Positions 1 through 5,174 of a DNA stretch of 5,174 nucleotides are shown here, piece by piece. Position numbers and translations under genes: made by a program. Source of the stretch: an uncultured Lachnospiraceae bacterium (GTDB lineage: Bacteria; Bacillota; Clostridia; Lachnospirales; Lachnospiraceae); NCBI GenBank assembly GCA_947631075.1, contig CANRJU010000206.1:1-5174 (forward strand), written 5' to 3'. The notes beneath the pieces were generated by a model. That model saw nothing but the letters and a program-made list of their open reading frames with translations, ran no database searches and was not told the origin of the DNA. The first letter of the stretch is position 1, and every line of letters begins with the position of its first letter.

Positions 1-1161
1 AAATGGGGTAATGGGCTCCAGCTCCTGATGGACCACCCGCTGCATCAGCTCGTCCCGGATCATAAAATTGGTCGCGCTGGTATCCTCGTCAATGAGAAAT
101 ACCTGGCTGCCCGCCTCCCACGCCTCTACGACATTGGCCGCCTGGGACGTGGAGCCGCTGGCGTCCTCCGTCTCAAAATGCACGGTATCCTTGCCGTTGG
201 GGAGGTTGTTGATAAACAGGGAAATATCCGCCTGCTTTACGCTGCGCCCGTCCTCGGCCCGAATCTTCATGGCGGTATCATCTGTAATTACAAACTCTCT
301 GCCGTCTCCCGCCACGTGGTTGTACACGCCCAGCTCCAGCGCCTTTAAGAGAGTCGATTTGCCGTGATAGCCTCCTCCCACAATCATCGTGACGCCCTTC
401 GGGATTCCCATGCCGTTGATCGCCCCGTGGTGGGGAAGCTGCAGGGTAATTTCCATCTCCTCCGGCGACTGGAACGGCACCGCCTGCTTCATCGGGCGCT
501 GGCTGACGCCGGACTCACGGGGAAGAATCGCGCCGTTCGCCACAAACGCCACCAGCCCCAGCCTCTTTAATTCCTGACGCAGAAATGCCTGGTCCTCCGC
601 CAGCTCCGCCACCTGTTTTAATCTTTTTGCGCCCTGGGGTGAGCTGTGCAGTTCGGAAGAGCCAAGCAGCACTTTGTTGACGCAGACCGGCAGATAGTCA
701 AAAAATATCTTCTCCAGCTCCCGGCTGTTGACCGTCCTTCCATTGGCGGGAAATCCCACCTCCATACGGAGAATCACCTTGCCGCTCTTTTCCTCTATGT
801 CACACGCCGTCCGCTCTAACACCTCCTGCCCCGGATGGCTCACCGCCATAAGGCCGGACTTGCCGGAGCCCTTCGCCTGAAATGAAAACCCTTTCAGCGC
901 CCGTCCGAACTCCCGGAGCAGATAATCGGTAAGCGCCGTCTTTTTCTCTCTAGTGCCATACAGCCACTCGTCAAAGGCCGCCTGGCTCCCCGGCACCTGG
1001 ATGCTGATTTTCGAGGGCGCCGCAAAGGGATCTCCCTGCACATGGTCTATGCTGAGAAAATATTTGTCAAAACGATATACGTCTTTTAACTGCTTGTAGG
1101 CCGGATAGCTCTTTCTGTCAATCTGATGTAATAATTGCCTTAAATCCTGATGATTCTTCAT
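1..1161 (-). CDS. ABC-class ATPase domain protein (PF09818/COG3044 type), C-terminus cut by window edge
   Basis: An open frame of 387 codons runs from an ATG at 1161 to the window edge without a stop. Translation begins MKNHQDLRQLLHQIDRKSYP. A perfect AGGAGG (1167-1172) sits 5 nt upstream, which fixes the start. Visible motifs: GSGKSG at residues 98-103 followed by PGQEVLERT at 110-118; a Walker A, GGGYHGKST, at 262-270 (Lys268); an ABC-signature-like DASGSTSQAAN at 333-343; and a Walker B, VFLIDEDTSA, at about 354-363 (Asp358, Glu359). This order and the DASGSTSQ motif match the family called 'predicted ATPase of the ABC class', soluble proteins of roughly 560-570 residues, so about 170-180 residues should lie outside the window. 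No membrane segments or signal peptide are seen, so it is probably cytoplasmic. The family has the nucleotide-binding elements of ABC ATPases, but to my knowledge its substrate and role are unknown. It has its own promoter and lies 76 nt downstream of the EFR1 gene. Family assignment is by motif recall and not by a search. Confidence 0.9.
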   Translation of the reverse strand, partial: MKNHQDLRQLLHQIDRKSYPAYKQLKDVYRFDKYFLSIDHVQGDPFAAPSKISIQVPGSQAAFDEWLYGTREKKTALTDYLLREFGRALKGFSFQAKGSGKSGLMAVSHPGQEVLERTACDIEEKSGKVILRMEVGFPANGRTVNSRELEKIFFDYLPVCVNKVLLGSSELHSSPQGAKRLKQVAELAEDQAFLRQELKRLGLVAFVANGAILPRESGVSQRPMKQAVPFQSPEEMEITLQLPHHGAINGMGIPKGVTMIVGGGYHGKSTLLKALELGVYNHVAGDGREFVITDDTAMKIRAEDGRSVKQADISLFINNLPNGKDTVHFETEDASGSTSQAANVVEAWEAGSQVFLIDEDTSATNFMIRDELMQRVVHQELEPITPF

Positions 1162-1188
1162 TACTGCCTCCTGATTTTTCTAAAATAT

Positions 1189-1217
1189 TTTATATGTATT
1201 CTTCAATATTTGCTCAA
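1189..1217 (-). promoter_or_regulatory. Predicted SigA-type promoter of the ABC-class ATPase gene
   Basis: On the minus strand, TTGAGC (1212-1217, -35, 4 of 6 consensus) and TATAAA (1189-1194, -10, 5 of 6) are separated by exactly 17 bp. The predicted transcription start near 1182 leaves a leader of about 20 nt carrying the AGGAGG of the ATPase gene. No terminator is visible between the EFR1 stop and this promoter, so read-through from the upstream operon is also possible. Confidence 0.5.
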
Positions 1218-1237
1218 ACTCTTTCACTCCCCGCGTT

Positions 1238-2089
1238 CTATCCAATATTTCCCGCTTTCTTTTCCTGCAGGATATAAACAGACTGGGCACGCCGCCTATA
1301 ATTCTGCAAAAGCATTTCCCTGTGTGAGACAAAGGCCGAATCGGTAAAAGACCTCGCCCCCTCAGGACACTTTTTCACACAGGCATGGCACTTAATGCAA
1401 ATGCCATTCATCCGGCCGGGATTCTCCTCATCGATACTTCCCATCGGACACGTCGATGCGCAATTTCCACAATGCGTACACAATTCCGCATCCACCACAG
1501 GAACCGCCTTTAAAAAATTCGCCGGCTGTCCGTCCGCTCCCAATGGTGTATAATACTTTTCCGGCCTTGGATCTCCGGGCACGGCTGTAATCGGCAGCCT
1601 GTCATTTTCTTCGGCAAGTATTTTCTCTGCCGTTTTTATGGCAAATTCCCGGATATCTCTCAAATCCTCTCCATCCGGCCGCCCTGGCGCCAGCTGCCCA
1701 GAAAAACTATGCTCTGACACAACTGCCGCCGCAGACACAACTTGAAATCCATTATCGTCGAGCAGCGTGTACAATTCACTGAGAGCGTTGTCAAAATTCC
1801 GATTGCCAAAGCAGACGACCGGGACGGCTTTCGCCCCGTCCCCGCAAATGCAATCTCGTATAAAAGGCATAATCTTATTGGGCACCCGCCCGGCATACAC
1901 CGGCGTCCCCACAAACACCATATCCGCCTCGTCAAACCGATACGCCTCGTTCCGCTCCGACGGCAGCGTAAAATCTACATAATCTGTATCCACATTTAGT
2001 TTTTTTGCCGCCGCTTCTACCATCTCGTGAATCACGGTCTCTACATTGCCACAAGGGCTAAAATAAATCCCACATACCCGCTTTATCAT
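1238..2089 (-). CDS. EFR1-type flavodoxin/2x[4Fe-4S] ferredoxin fusion protein
   Basis: The 283-aa protein has an N-terminal flavodoxin-like domain and a C-terminal bacterial ferredoxin domain, the layout of EFR1-family ferredoxins, which are cytoplasmic electron carriers of anaerobes. Counting from the ATG at 2089: the FMN phosphate loop is YFSPCGNVE (9-17), a second flavin-loop region is GTPVYAGRVPNK (61-72), and a third is CFGNRNFDNAL (93-103). The cluster motifs are CTHCGNCASTCP (Cys204, 207, 210, 214) and CIKCHACVKKCP (Cys231, 234, 237, 241), all eight ligands intact. I prefer the ATG at 2089 because it yields the family-like start MIKRVCGIYFSP and lies 2 nt after the stop of the upstream 85-aa gene, suggesting coupled re-initiation. 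An in-frame GTG at 2098, with AAGGA 12 nt upstream, would add three residues and overlap that gene. The FMN loop has Cys13 where relatives usually have Thr. The redox partner is unknown. Confidence 0.92.
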   Translation of the reverse strand: MIKRVCGIYFSPCGNVETVIHEMVEAAAKKLNVDTDYVDFTLPSERNEAYRFDEADMVFVGTPVYAGRVPNKIMPFIRDCICGDGAKAVPVVCFGNRNFDNALSELYTLLDDNGFQVVSAAAVVSEHSFSGQLAPGRPDGEDLRDIREFAIKTAEKILAEENDRLPITAVPGDPRPEKYYTPLGADGQPANFLKAVPVVDAELCTHCGNCASTCPMGSIDEENPGRMNGICIKCHACVKKCPEGARSFTDSAFVSHREMLLQNYRRRAQSVYILQEKKAGNIG

Positions 2090-2091
2090 AT

Positions 2092-2349
2092 CTACCACGT
2101 CACTTTCTGGTCCTTATGGGTAAATTTTTTTAATTGCGACTGGTACGCCGCCAGCTTCTGCTCGTAATAATCCAGTTTATGTGCGCTCAGGGTGCCTGTC
2201 TCCCGACACTCTTTCAATAGATTCTCAAAATCTTTCAGATCCTGCTGTGCCGCATCCTTGTAATTGTTTTCCAGATTTCGCCGCAGTTCGTCCAGTATAC
2301 TGTCCAGCTCGCGGCTTTTTCTCTGTTTTTCCTTATTTCCAAAAAACAT
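2092..2349 (-). CDS. Small charged coiled-coil protein of unknown function
   Basis: An 85-aa ORF begins with ATG at 2349, behind a perfect AGGAGG (2358-2363) spaced 8 nt away, and ends with TAG at 2092-2094. The sequence starts MFFGNKEKQRKSRELDSILD and is dominated by charged and Gln/Leu-rich helix-forming residues with almost no Gly or Pro. Heptad-like spacing of Leu/Ile/Tyr between about residues 15 and 75 suggests a helical hairpin or coiled coil. There is no signal peptide, membrane segment, cysteine or known catalytic motif. I do not recognise a family. It is the first gene of an operon: its own promoter lies just upstream and its stop is 2 nt from the ATG of the EFR1 gene (or overlaps the alternative GTG start), so the two proteins are probably made together. 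A partner or assembly role for the EFR1 protein is possible but rests only on this arrangement. The strong ribosome binding site and coupling make it a credible real gene. Confidence 0.8.
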   Translation of the reverse strand: MFFGNKEKQRKSRELDSILDELRRNLENNYKDAAQQDLKDFENLLKECRETGTLSAHKLDYYEQKLAAYQSQLKKFTHKDQKVTW

Positions 2350-2372
2350 CCCCTCATCCTCCTGACTATCTT

Positions 2373-2401
2373 ATCTTAACACTATACCAATTCTAGTTCA
2401 A
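2373..2401 (-). promoter_or_regulatory. Predicted promoter of the coiled-coil/EFR1 operon
   Basis: On the minus strand, TTGAAC (2396-2401) and TAAGAT (2373-2378) are separated by 17 bp, each 4 of 6 against the SigA consensus. A competing -10, TATAGT (2381-2386, 5 of 6), has only a TTTTTT tract (2404-2409) at the -35 distance. Either one would start transcription shortly upstream of the AGGAGG at 2358-2363. The region lies just after the nucleotidase terminator, as expected for a new transcription unit. Confidence 0.4.
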
Positions 2402-2435
2402 TAAAAAAATGGACATCTAAAGCAGGCCACAAAGC

Positions 2436-2481
2436 AAAACGGCCCGAACCGGCAACATCCTGTCGATTCGGGCAGCGTTTT
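2436..2481 (-). terminator. Intrinsic terminator of the 5'-nucleotidase gene, possibly bidirectional
   Basis: Arms 2442-2448 (GCCCGAA) and 2467-2473 (TTCGGGC) pair perfectly. After one C-A mismatch the stem continues inward with CGGC (2450-2453) against GTCG (2462-2465, one G-T pair), leaving an 8-nt loop. Outside the stem, AAAACG (2436-2441) is complementary to CGTTTT (2476-2481), so either strand gives a hairpin followed by a T-rich tract. On the minus strand it lies about 30 nt after the nucleotidase stop, the obvious user. No plus-strand gene is seen to use the other orientation. Confidence 0.85.
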
Positions 2482-2511
2482 ATTTCGCGATCATTTTAAA
2501 TTTCAATTATG

Positions 2512-4890
2512 TCAGGCTTTCTTTGTTACAGTAAGCGTTTTATAATTTTTCTTCGTAACCTTGATTTTTACCTTGGTTCCCTTTTTCAGCTTCGCGCACT
2601 TAAATGTGAATTTCTTACCGGAAACCTTGGCCTTTTTATATTTCTTCTTGCCGACCTTAACTTTTACCTTGGCATTTTTCACGGATACCTTGCCGGTAAT
2701 TTTCTTGCTTCCCTTGCGCACGCTCACGCTGGTAAGCTTTATTGTCTTTTTCTTAGCATCGTTCTTGCCAGACTCTTGATCCAAATCCGTACTGGTATTT
2801 GAATCTGTACCCGTATTCACGTCTGTATTGGTATCTGAATCTGTATTGCCGCTGTCCGCGTTCTGGTCGTCCGCCGGCTGCTTGGACAGATCCACCTTAA
2901 TCTGCGGATATGTCTTTGTGAAAGTCAGAATAATGCCTGTTCCCGTGTAGCTGCAGACATACGCCTCATTTTCTCCATTCACAGCGCCAATGGTATGGGC
3001 TCCGTCGCTCAAATTCTCCAGCTTCAGAAATCCGTTTTCATCCGTAGTACCCTTCTGAACCTTGGTGGCGTCGTCCACATAATAGGATACCTGCTTATTA
3101 ACTGCCAATTTGTCTGTGTCTACATCATAGATTTCCACATAAGCCGTAAATGTTTTCGGCGTGTAATCATCGCTCTCCACGACAATGCGGCCGTCCGTGA
3201 CCGGTATGTTCAGAGGCTTGGTTCCGTTTTCGGTCATTTCAAGAATTTTGTTCTCAAACATGATATCCAGGCCGCCGCCCTCTGCCACGCCCGGCAGGTC
3301 CTTTAACATGGCGTAGCCACTTCCGCCGGCAATCAGGAAATCGTTAGAGCCGAAAATAATCTGGCGGCTCTCATCATCTCTCTTTAATGGTTCCGTCTCC
3401 CCATCCAGATAAATCGCTTTCACCTTAGAGCCCTTCTCCTTGTTGGGATCGTAGGTAATCTTCATGCCGCCGATCTGCGGAAATCCGCCGCTCGCCGTCG
3501 TCCCTGCCATCAGGCCATCCGCCGTCAGGCCGCTGTTGCCGGATACGCCCGTCTCCATGATCTCATACAGCAGCTTAGGCGTGACTGCCTTATACGATAT
3601 CGTATTTCCATATGGCAGCACGCTTACAATATCGCCCTTGGTAATCGTACCTTTTTTTATCGTCGCGCGGATTCCGCCGCCGTTCTGCATGGCGACAATC
3701 GGCAGATCCTTATATTTCTCATCTGCATTTCCCTTCCGGATAATCTCCTCGCCCGCGTCTACCATGCTGTCAGCCACAAGATTTCCCAGATTCGTCTCTG
3801 TCACGCGTCCCTCGGCAACACTGTTGATCGTGCCTCCCCACAGCGTCGTTTCCGTCTCTCCAATGGTCTGTTTCAAAATCTCCTGCGCGCTTTCCGTGAT
3901 GGCGACCAGTTCCTTCTCAATGGCCTCATCCGGCACAATGTCCTTGTATTTTCCCGTATATTCCTCGTCCGCCGCAAATTCCTTCTCCGGAATCAATTCG
4001 CCCGTGACCTGCGCGTCATCCTTGGTCTCGTCATAGGTGATTGTCAGCTTGCCCAGATTCGTCAGGGCCGTGCCGGTCTGTTCAATCCAGACGCCGTTGG
4101 TCTCCCCGCTCTCCTCTGTGTGGCTGTGTCCGTCGATAATGGCGTCCAGCCTGCCCTGATACTCCCCTGTCAGACTCTCCGCCAGCTGCGGCGCCGTATA
4201 GGAGGAGCCGCCTTCCAGATCGCCCATGTGAGCCAGGCAGATAATGACGTCCGCGCCTTCCTTCTCCAGTGTGTCAATCATCTTCTTGGCTGTTTCTACC
4301 TCGTCCTCAAAGGTGATTCCCACAAGCCCGGACGGGTTGGAGGAGGTTCTGGTCTCTCTGGTCGTCAGGCCGAAAAATCCGATTTGTACACCATTTTTCT
4401 CAATCAGCGTGTACTCGCCGTTATTCTCTTTTTCCTCTTTTCCATATGTTCCCGCGAGAAAAGACTTGCCATCCTTGGTCACATTGGCCGCCAGAATCGG
4501 AAACTCCGCCATCTTCTGAATCTTCAAAAGCTGCTCCTGTCCGTAGTCGAACTCGTGATTGCCGGTACAAGCCACATCATAGCCCGCCAGATTCATCAGA
4601 TCCACTACGTCCTCGCCGCTGCTAAGCGTAGCTAACGGCGCTCCCTGAATGGCGTCTCCCGCGTCTACTAACAGGGAATTTTCCGTGTTTTTTTTCATCG
4701 CGGCCACTCTGGCAATCCCGATTGCCTCATCCAGATGACCGTGCATGTCATTAGTATGGAAAATAATCACCTGCTTCGGAGCGGATTCCGTATCCGCTGC
4801 CGAGGCAACGTAACTCCCGTTTACAGTCAGTCCCACTAACAGCATCACTGACAGTATACGCCTTAACATCTGCTTCATTTTAGGTTTCAT
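2512..4890 (-). CDS. Secreted bifunctional 5'-nucleotidase/metallophosphoesterase (UshA/YfkN family) with Lys-rich C-terminal Ig-like domain
   Basis: A 792-aa exported enzyme predicted to remove phosphate from extracellular nucleotides, and perhaps cyclic nucleotides or UDP-sugars. Start is the ATG at 4890, not an upstream in-frame TTG at 4956, because that TTG is the -35 box and AAGGGGG sits 7 nt before 4890. Residues 1-31 are a signal peptide (basic start, hydrophobic core, VASA/AD cleavage). The metallophosphoesterase domain, about 38-300, keeps all dimetal motifs: HTNDMHGH (Asp48, His50), DAGD (Asp79), GNHEFD (Asn111, catalytic His112 and Asp115), His221 and DGHSH (His255, His257). The nucleotide-binding 5'-nucleotidase C domain, about 340-550, shows NGGGIR (403-408), LPYGNT and NDFLIAGGSGY (516-526), with Ser524 where relatives often have Asp. 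Then follow a prealbumin/SpaA-like beta module (about 578-668), an Asp/Thr/Asn linker (about 670-710) and a Lys-rich Ig-like domain (713-792). No LPXTG sortase motif or terminal membrane anchor exists. It is monocistronic between its own promoter and terminator. Confidence 0.95.
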   Translation of the reverse strand: MKPKMKQMLRRILSVMLLVGLTVNGSYVASAADTESAPKQVIIFHTNDMHGHLDEAIGIARVAAMKKNTENSLLVDAGDAIQGAPLATLSSGEDVVDLMNLAGYDVACTGNHEFDYGQEQLLKIQKMAEFPILAANVTKDGKSFLAGTYGKEEKENNGEYTLIEKNGVQIGFFGLTTRETRTSSNPSGLVGITFEDEVETAKKMIDTLEKEGADVIICLAHMGDLEGGSSYTAPQLAESLTGEYQGRLDAIIDGHSHTEESGETNGVWIEQTGTALTNLGKLTITYDETKDDAQVTGELIPEKEFAADEEYTGKYKDIVPDEAIEKELVAITESAQEILKQTIGETETTLWGGTINSVAEGRVTETNLGNLVADSMVDAGEEIIRKGNADEKYKDLPIVAMQNGGGIRATIKKGTITKGDIVSVLPYGNTISYKAVTPKLLYEIMETGVSGNSGLTADGLMAGTTASGGFPQIGGMKITYDPNKEKGSKVKAIYLDGETEPLKRDDESRQIIFGSNDFLIAGGSGYAMLKDLPGVAEGGGLDIMFENKILEMTENGTKPLNIPVTDGRIVVESDDYTPKTFTAYVEIYDVDTDKLAVNKQVSYYVDDATKVQKGTTDENGFLKLENLSDGAHTIGAVNGENEAYVCSYTGTGIILTFTKTYPQIKVDLSKQPADDQNADSGNTDSDTNTDVNTGTDSNTSTDLDQESGKNDAKKKTIKLTSVSVRKGSKKITGKVSVKNAKVKVKVGKKKYKKAKVSGKKFTFKCAKLKKGTKVKIKVTKKNYKTLTVTKKA
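2773..2844 (-). repeat. Degenerate 36-bp tandem duplication in the nucleotidase linker
   Basis: Codons 683-706 of the nucleotidase hold two 12-residue units, TDSDTNTDVNTG and TDSNTSTDLDQE, whose DNA matches at a 36-nt offset (for example tactggtatttgaatctgta and tattggtatctgaatctgta on the plus strand). The unit is a multiple of three, so gain or loss of copies would keep frame. It forms an acidic, low-complexity flexible spacer between the beta module and the Lys-rich tail. Confidence 0.7.
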
Positions 4891-4897
4891 TTTGGTT

Positions 4898-4904
4898 CCC
4901 CCTT
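4898..4904 (-). promoter_or_regulatory. Ribosome binding site that fixes the nucleotidase start
   Basis: AAGGGGG on the minus strand, with a 7-nt spacer (AACCAAA) before the ATG at 4890. It decides between this start, which exposes a normal signal peptide, and the 22-codon longer in-frame reading, which would begin inside the promoter. Confidence 0.8.
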
Positions 4905-4927
4905 GGTTTGATTTAATTTCCTTAAAT

Positions 4928-4956
4928 ATAATAATCATTTTGCCTGGTTTATTCAA
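4928..4956 (-). promoter_or_regulatory. Predicted SigA-type promoter of the 5'-nucleotidase gene
   Basis: On the minus strand, TTGAAT (4951-4956, -35, 4 of 6) and TATTAT (4928-4933, -10, 5 of 6) are separated by 17 bp in AT-rich DNA. The predicted start near 4921 leaves a leader of about 30 nt with the AAGGGGG site. I see no riboswitch or operator palindrome in so short a leader. Phosphate-starvation control would be plausible for this enzyme, but no clear Pho box is visible. Confidence 0.6.
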
Positions 4957-4992
4957 TGAATTTCTGTTTGATAACGCGTTTTCTGTGTTAAA

Positions 4993-5026
4993 TCACTTGT
5001 TTTTCATTGCATAGTTAGCGCCTCCT
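4993..5026 (-). other. Orphan Shine-Dalgarno with two minimal ORFs (MQ and MKNK)
   Basis: A perfect AGGAGG (5021-5026) lies 8 nt before an ATG at 5012 that reads Met-Gln-stop. A second ATG at 5007, overlapping that stop region, reads Met-Lys-Asn-Lys-stop and ends at 4993. It is downstream of the tRNA terminator and upstream of the nucleotidase promoter, so it is on neither transcript unless another promoter or read-through exists. It could be the remains of a lost gene start or a chance match. The rest of this spacer (4957-5040) shows nothing else I can name. Confidence 0.25.
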
Positions 5027-5041
5027 ATATCCTTAACATTT

Positions 5042-5076
5042 AAAAAAGCCTCATAAACAAAACGTTTACGAGACTT
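5042..5076 (-). terminator. Intrinsic terminator of the tRNA-Asn transcript
   Basis: A 13-bp stem (arms 5046-5058 and 5064-5076, with G-T wobbles) encloses the 5-nt loop 5059-5063. Read on the minus strand the stem is followed by a run of T (complement of the A run at 5042-5047). It lies 27 nt after the tRNA 3' end and isolates the tRNA transcript from the nucleotidase gene. Confidence 0.88.
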
Positions 5077-5084
5077 TCTAGTTG

Positions 5085-5096
5085 TTGCTTAAGCAA
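5085..5096. repeat. 12-bp perfect palindrome TTGCTTAAGCAA beside the tRNA
   Basis: A perfect inverted repeat with no spacer sits 7 bp from the tRNA 3' end, between the tRNA and its terminator. It could be a weak processing or structural element of the precursor, a protein site, or chance. Nothing else in the window repeats it. Confidence 0.5.
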
Positions 5097-5102
5097 TAAA
5101 AG

Positions 5103-5174
5103 CTCCCCGAGTAGGACTCGAACCTACGACAACGCGGTTAACAGCCGCGCGCTCTACCGACTGAGCTATCGAGG
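5103..5174 (-). tRNA. tRNA-Asn (anticodon GTT), first base outside the window
   Basis: The minus strand reads CCTCGATAGCTCAGTCGG and folds as a complete cloverleaf from nucleotide 2 onward. The anticodon loop CTGTTAA carries GTT (plus-strand 5140-5142), which reads Asn codons AAC/AAT. The T arm contains GGTTCGAGTCC. The acceptor strand TCGGGGA (5104-5110) requires a T at nucleotide 1, one base past the window end, giving a 73-nt tRNA with discriminator G at 5103. CCA is not encoded: the next bases are CTTTT, so it must be added after transcription. It may be the last member of a tRNA or rRNA-tRNA cluster continuing to the right, since a terminator follows it. Confidence 0.97.

Noticed and set aside
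28..577. Plus-strand ORFs of 62-106 aa at the left edge
   Set aside because: They lie antisense to the ABC-class ATPase, whose motifs and ribosome binding site are clear. They have no ribosome binding sites or recognisable domains.
1162..1237. Possible terminator or riboswitch between the EFR1 and ATPase genes
   Set aside because: No stable GC-rich stem with a T tract is visible. The AT-rich stretch is better explained as a promoter.
1150..1347. Plus-strand ORF of 65 aa with a hydrophobic start, in the ATPase/EFR1 gap
   Set aside because: It overlaps the ATPase promoter and start on one side and the EFR1 3' end on the other. The hydrophobic run is the reverse reading of AT-rich promoter DNA.
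1660..1935. Minus-strand ORF of 91 aa inside the EFR1 gene
   Set aside because: It is an out-of-frame reading inside a gene with intact flavodoxin and ferredoxin motifs.
2773..2844. Short repeats considered as a CRISPR or regulatory array
   Set aside because: There are only two degenerate units at a 36-nt offset, in frame within a coding linker, with no spacers and no cas genes.
3464..4036. Plus-strand ORF of 190 aa
   Set aside because: It is antisense to the nucleotidase C-terminal domain; the Pro/Ser-rich translation reflects GC-biased codons of the opposite strand.
4120..4635. Plus-strand ORF of 171 aa
   Set aside because: It is antisense to the metallophosphoesterase domain and has no convincing ribosome binding site or motif.

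Overview
The window looks like a chromosomal segment of a low-to-mid GC Gram-positive of the Clostridia, most likely a Lachnospiraceae-type gut anaerobe. This is inferred from strong AGGAGG-type ribosome binding sites, SigA-like promoters of the TTGAnn-17-TAnnnT form, a flavodoxin/ferredoxin (EFR1-type) protein, an ABC-class ATPase of the PF09818/COG3044 kind, and a secreted 5'-nucleotidase ending in a lysine-rich Ig-like domain. Every gene I can support lies on the minus strand, so in transcription order the window reads right to left. I see no mobile element, CRISPR array, phage gene or clear horizontal island.

Right edge (5174 to about 4891): a tRNA-Asn (anticodon GTT) that lacks only its first base, a 12-bp perfect palindrome just 3' of it, and a strong intrinsic terminator. 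Next comes a short spacer with an orphan Shine-Dalgarno and two tiny ORFs, then a well-formed promoter. Middle right (4890 to 2512): one large gene for a 792-aa secreted bifunctional 5'-nucleotidase/phosphoesterase (UshA/YfkN family) with accessory C-terminal modules. It is closed by a long stem-loop terminator at 2436-2481.

Middle left (2401 to 1238): a promoter followed by a two-gene operon of an 85-aa predicted coiled-coil protein of unknown function and an EFR1-type flavodoxin plus 2x[4Fe-4S] ferredoxin fusion. The two genes are translationally coupled. Left edge (1217 to 1): a separate promoter, then the first 387 codons of an ABC-class ATPase that runs off the window. It is open to the edge, with its start at 1161 and no stop inside the window.

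The genes do not form one evident pathway. The nucleotidase is an extracellular nucleotide/phosphate scavenging enzyme, the EFR1 protein is a cytoplasmic electron-transfer protein, and the ATPase is a conserved but functionally undefined P-loop protein. The unfamiliar parts are the 85-aa coiled-coil partner of the EFR1 gene, the charge-segregated tail of the nucleotidase, and the ATPase family itself. I did not find a convincing new multi-gene system.
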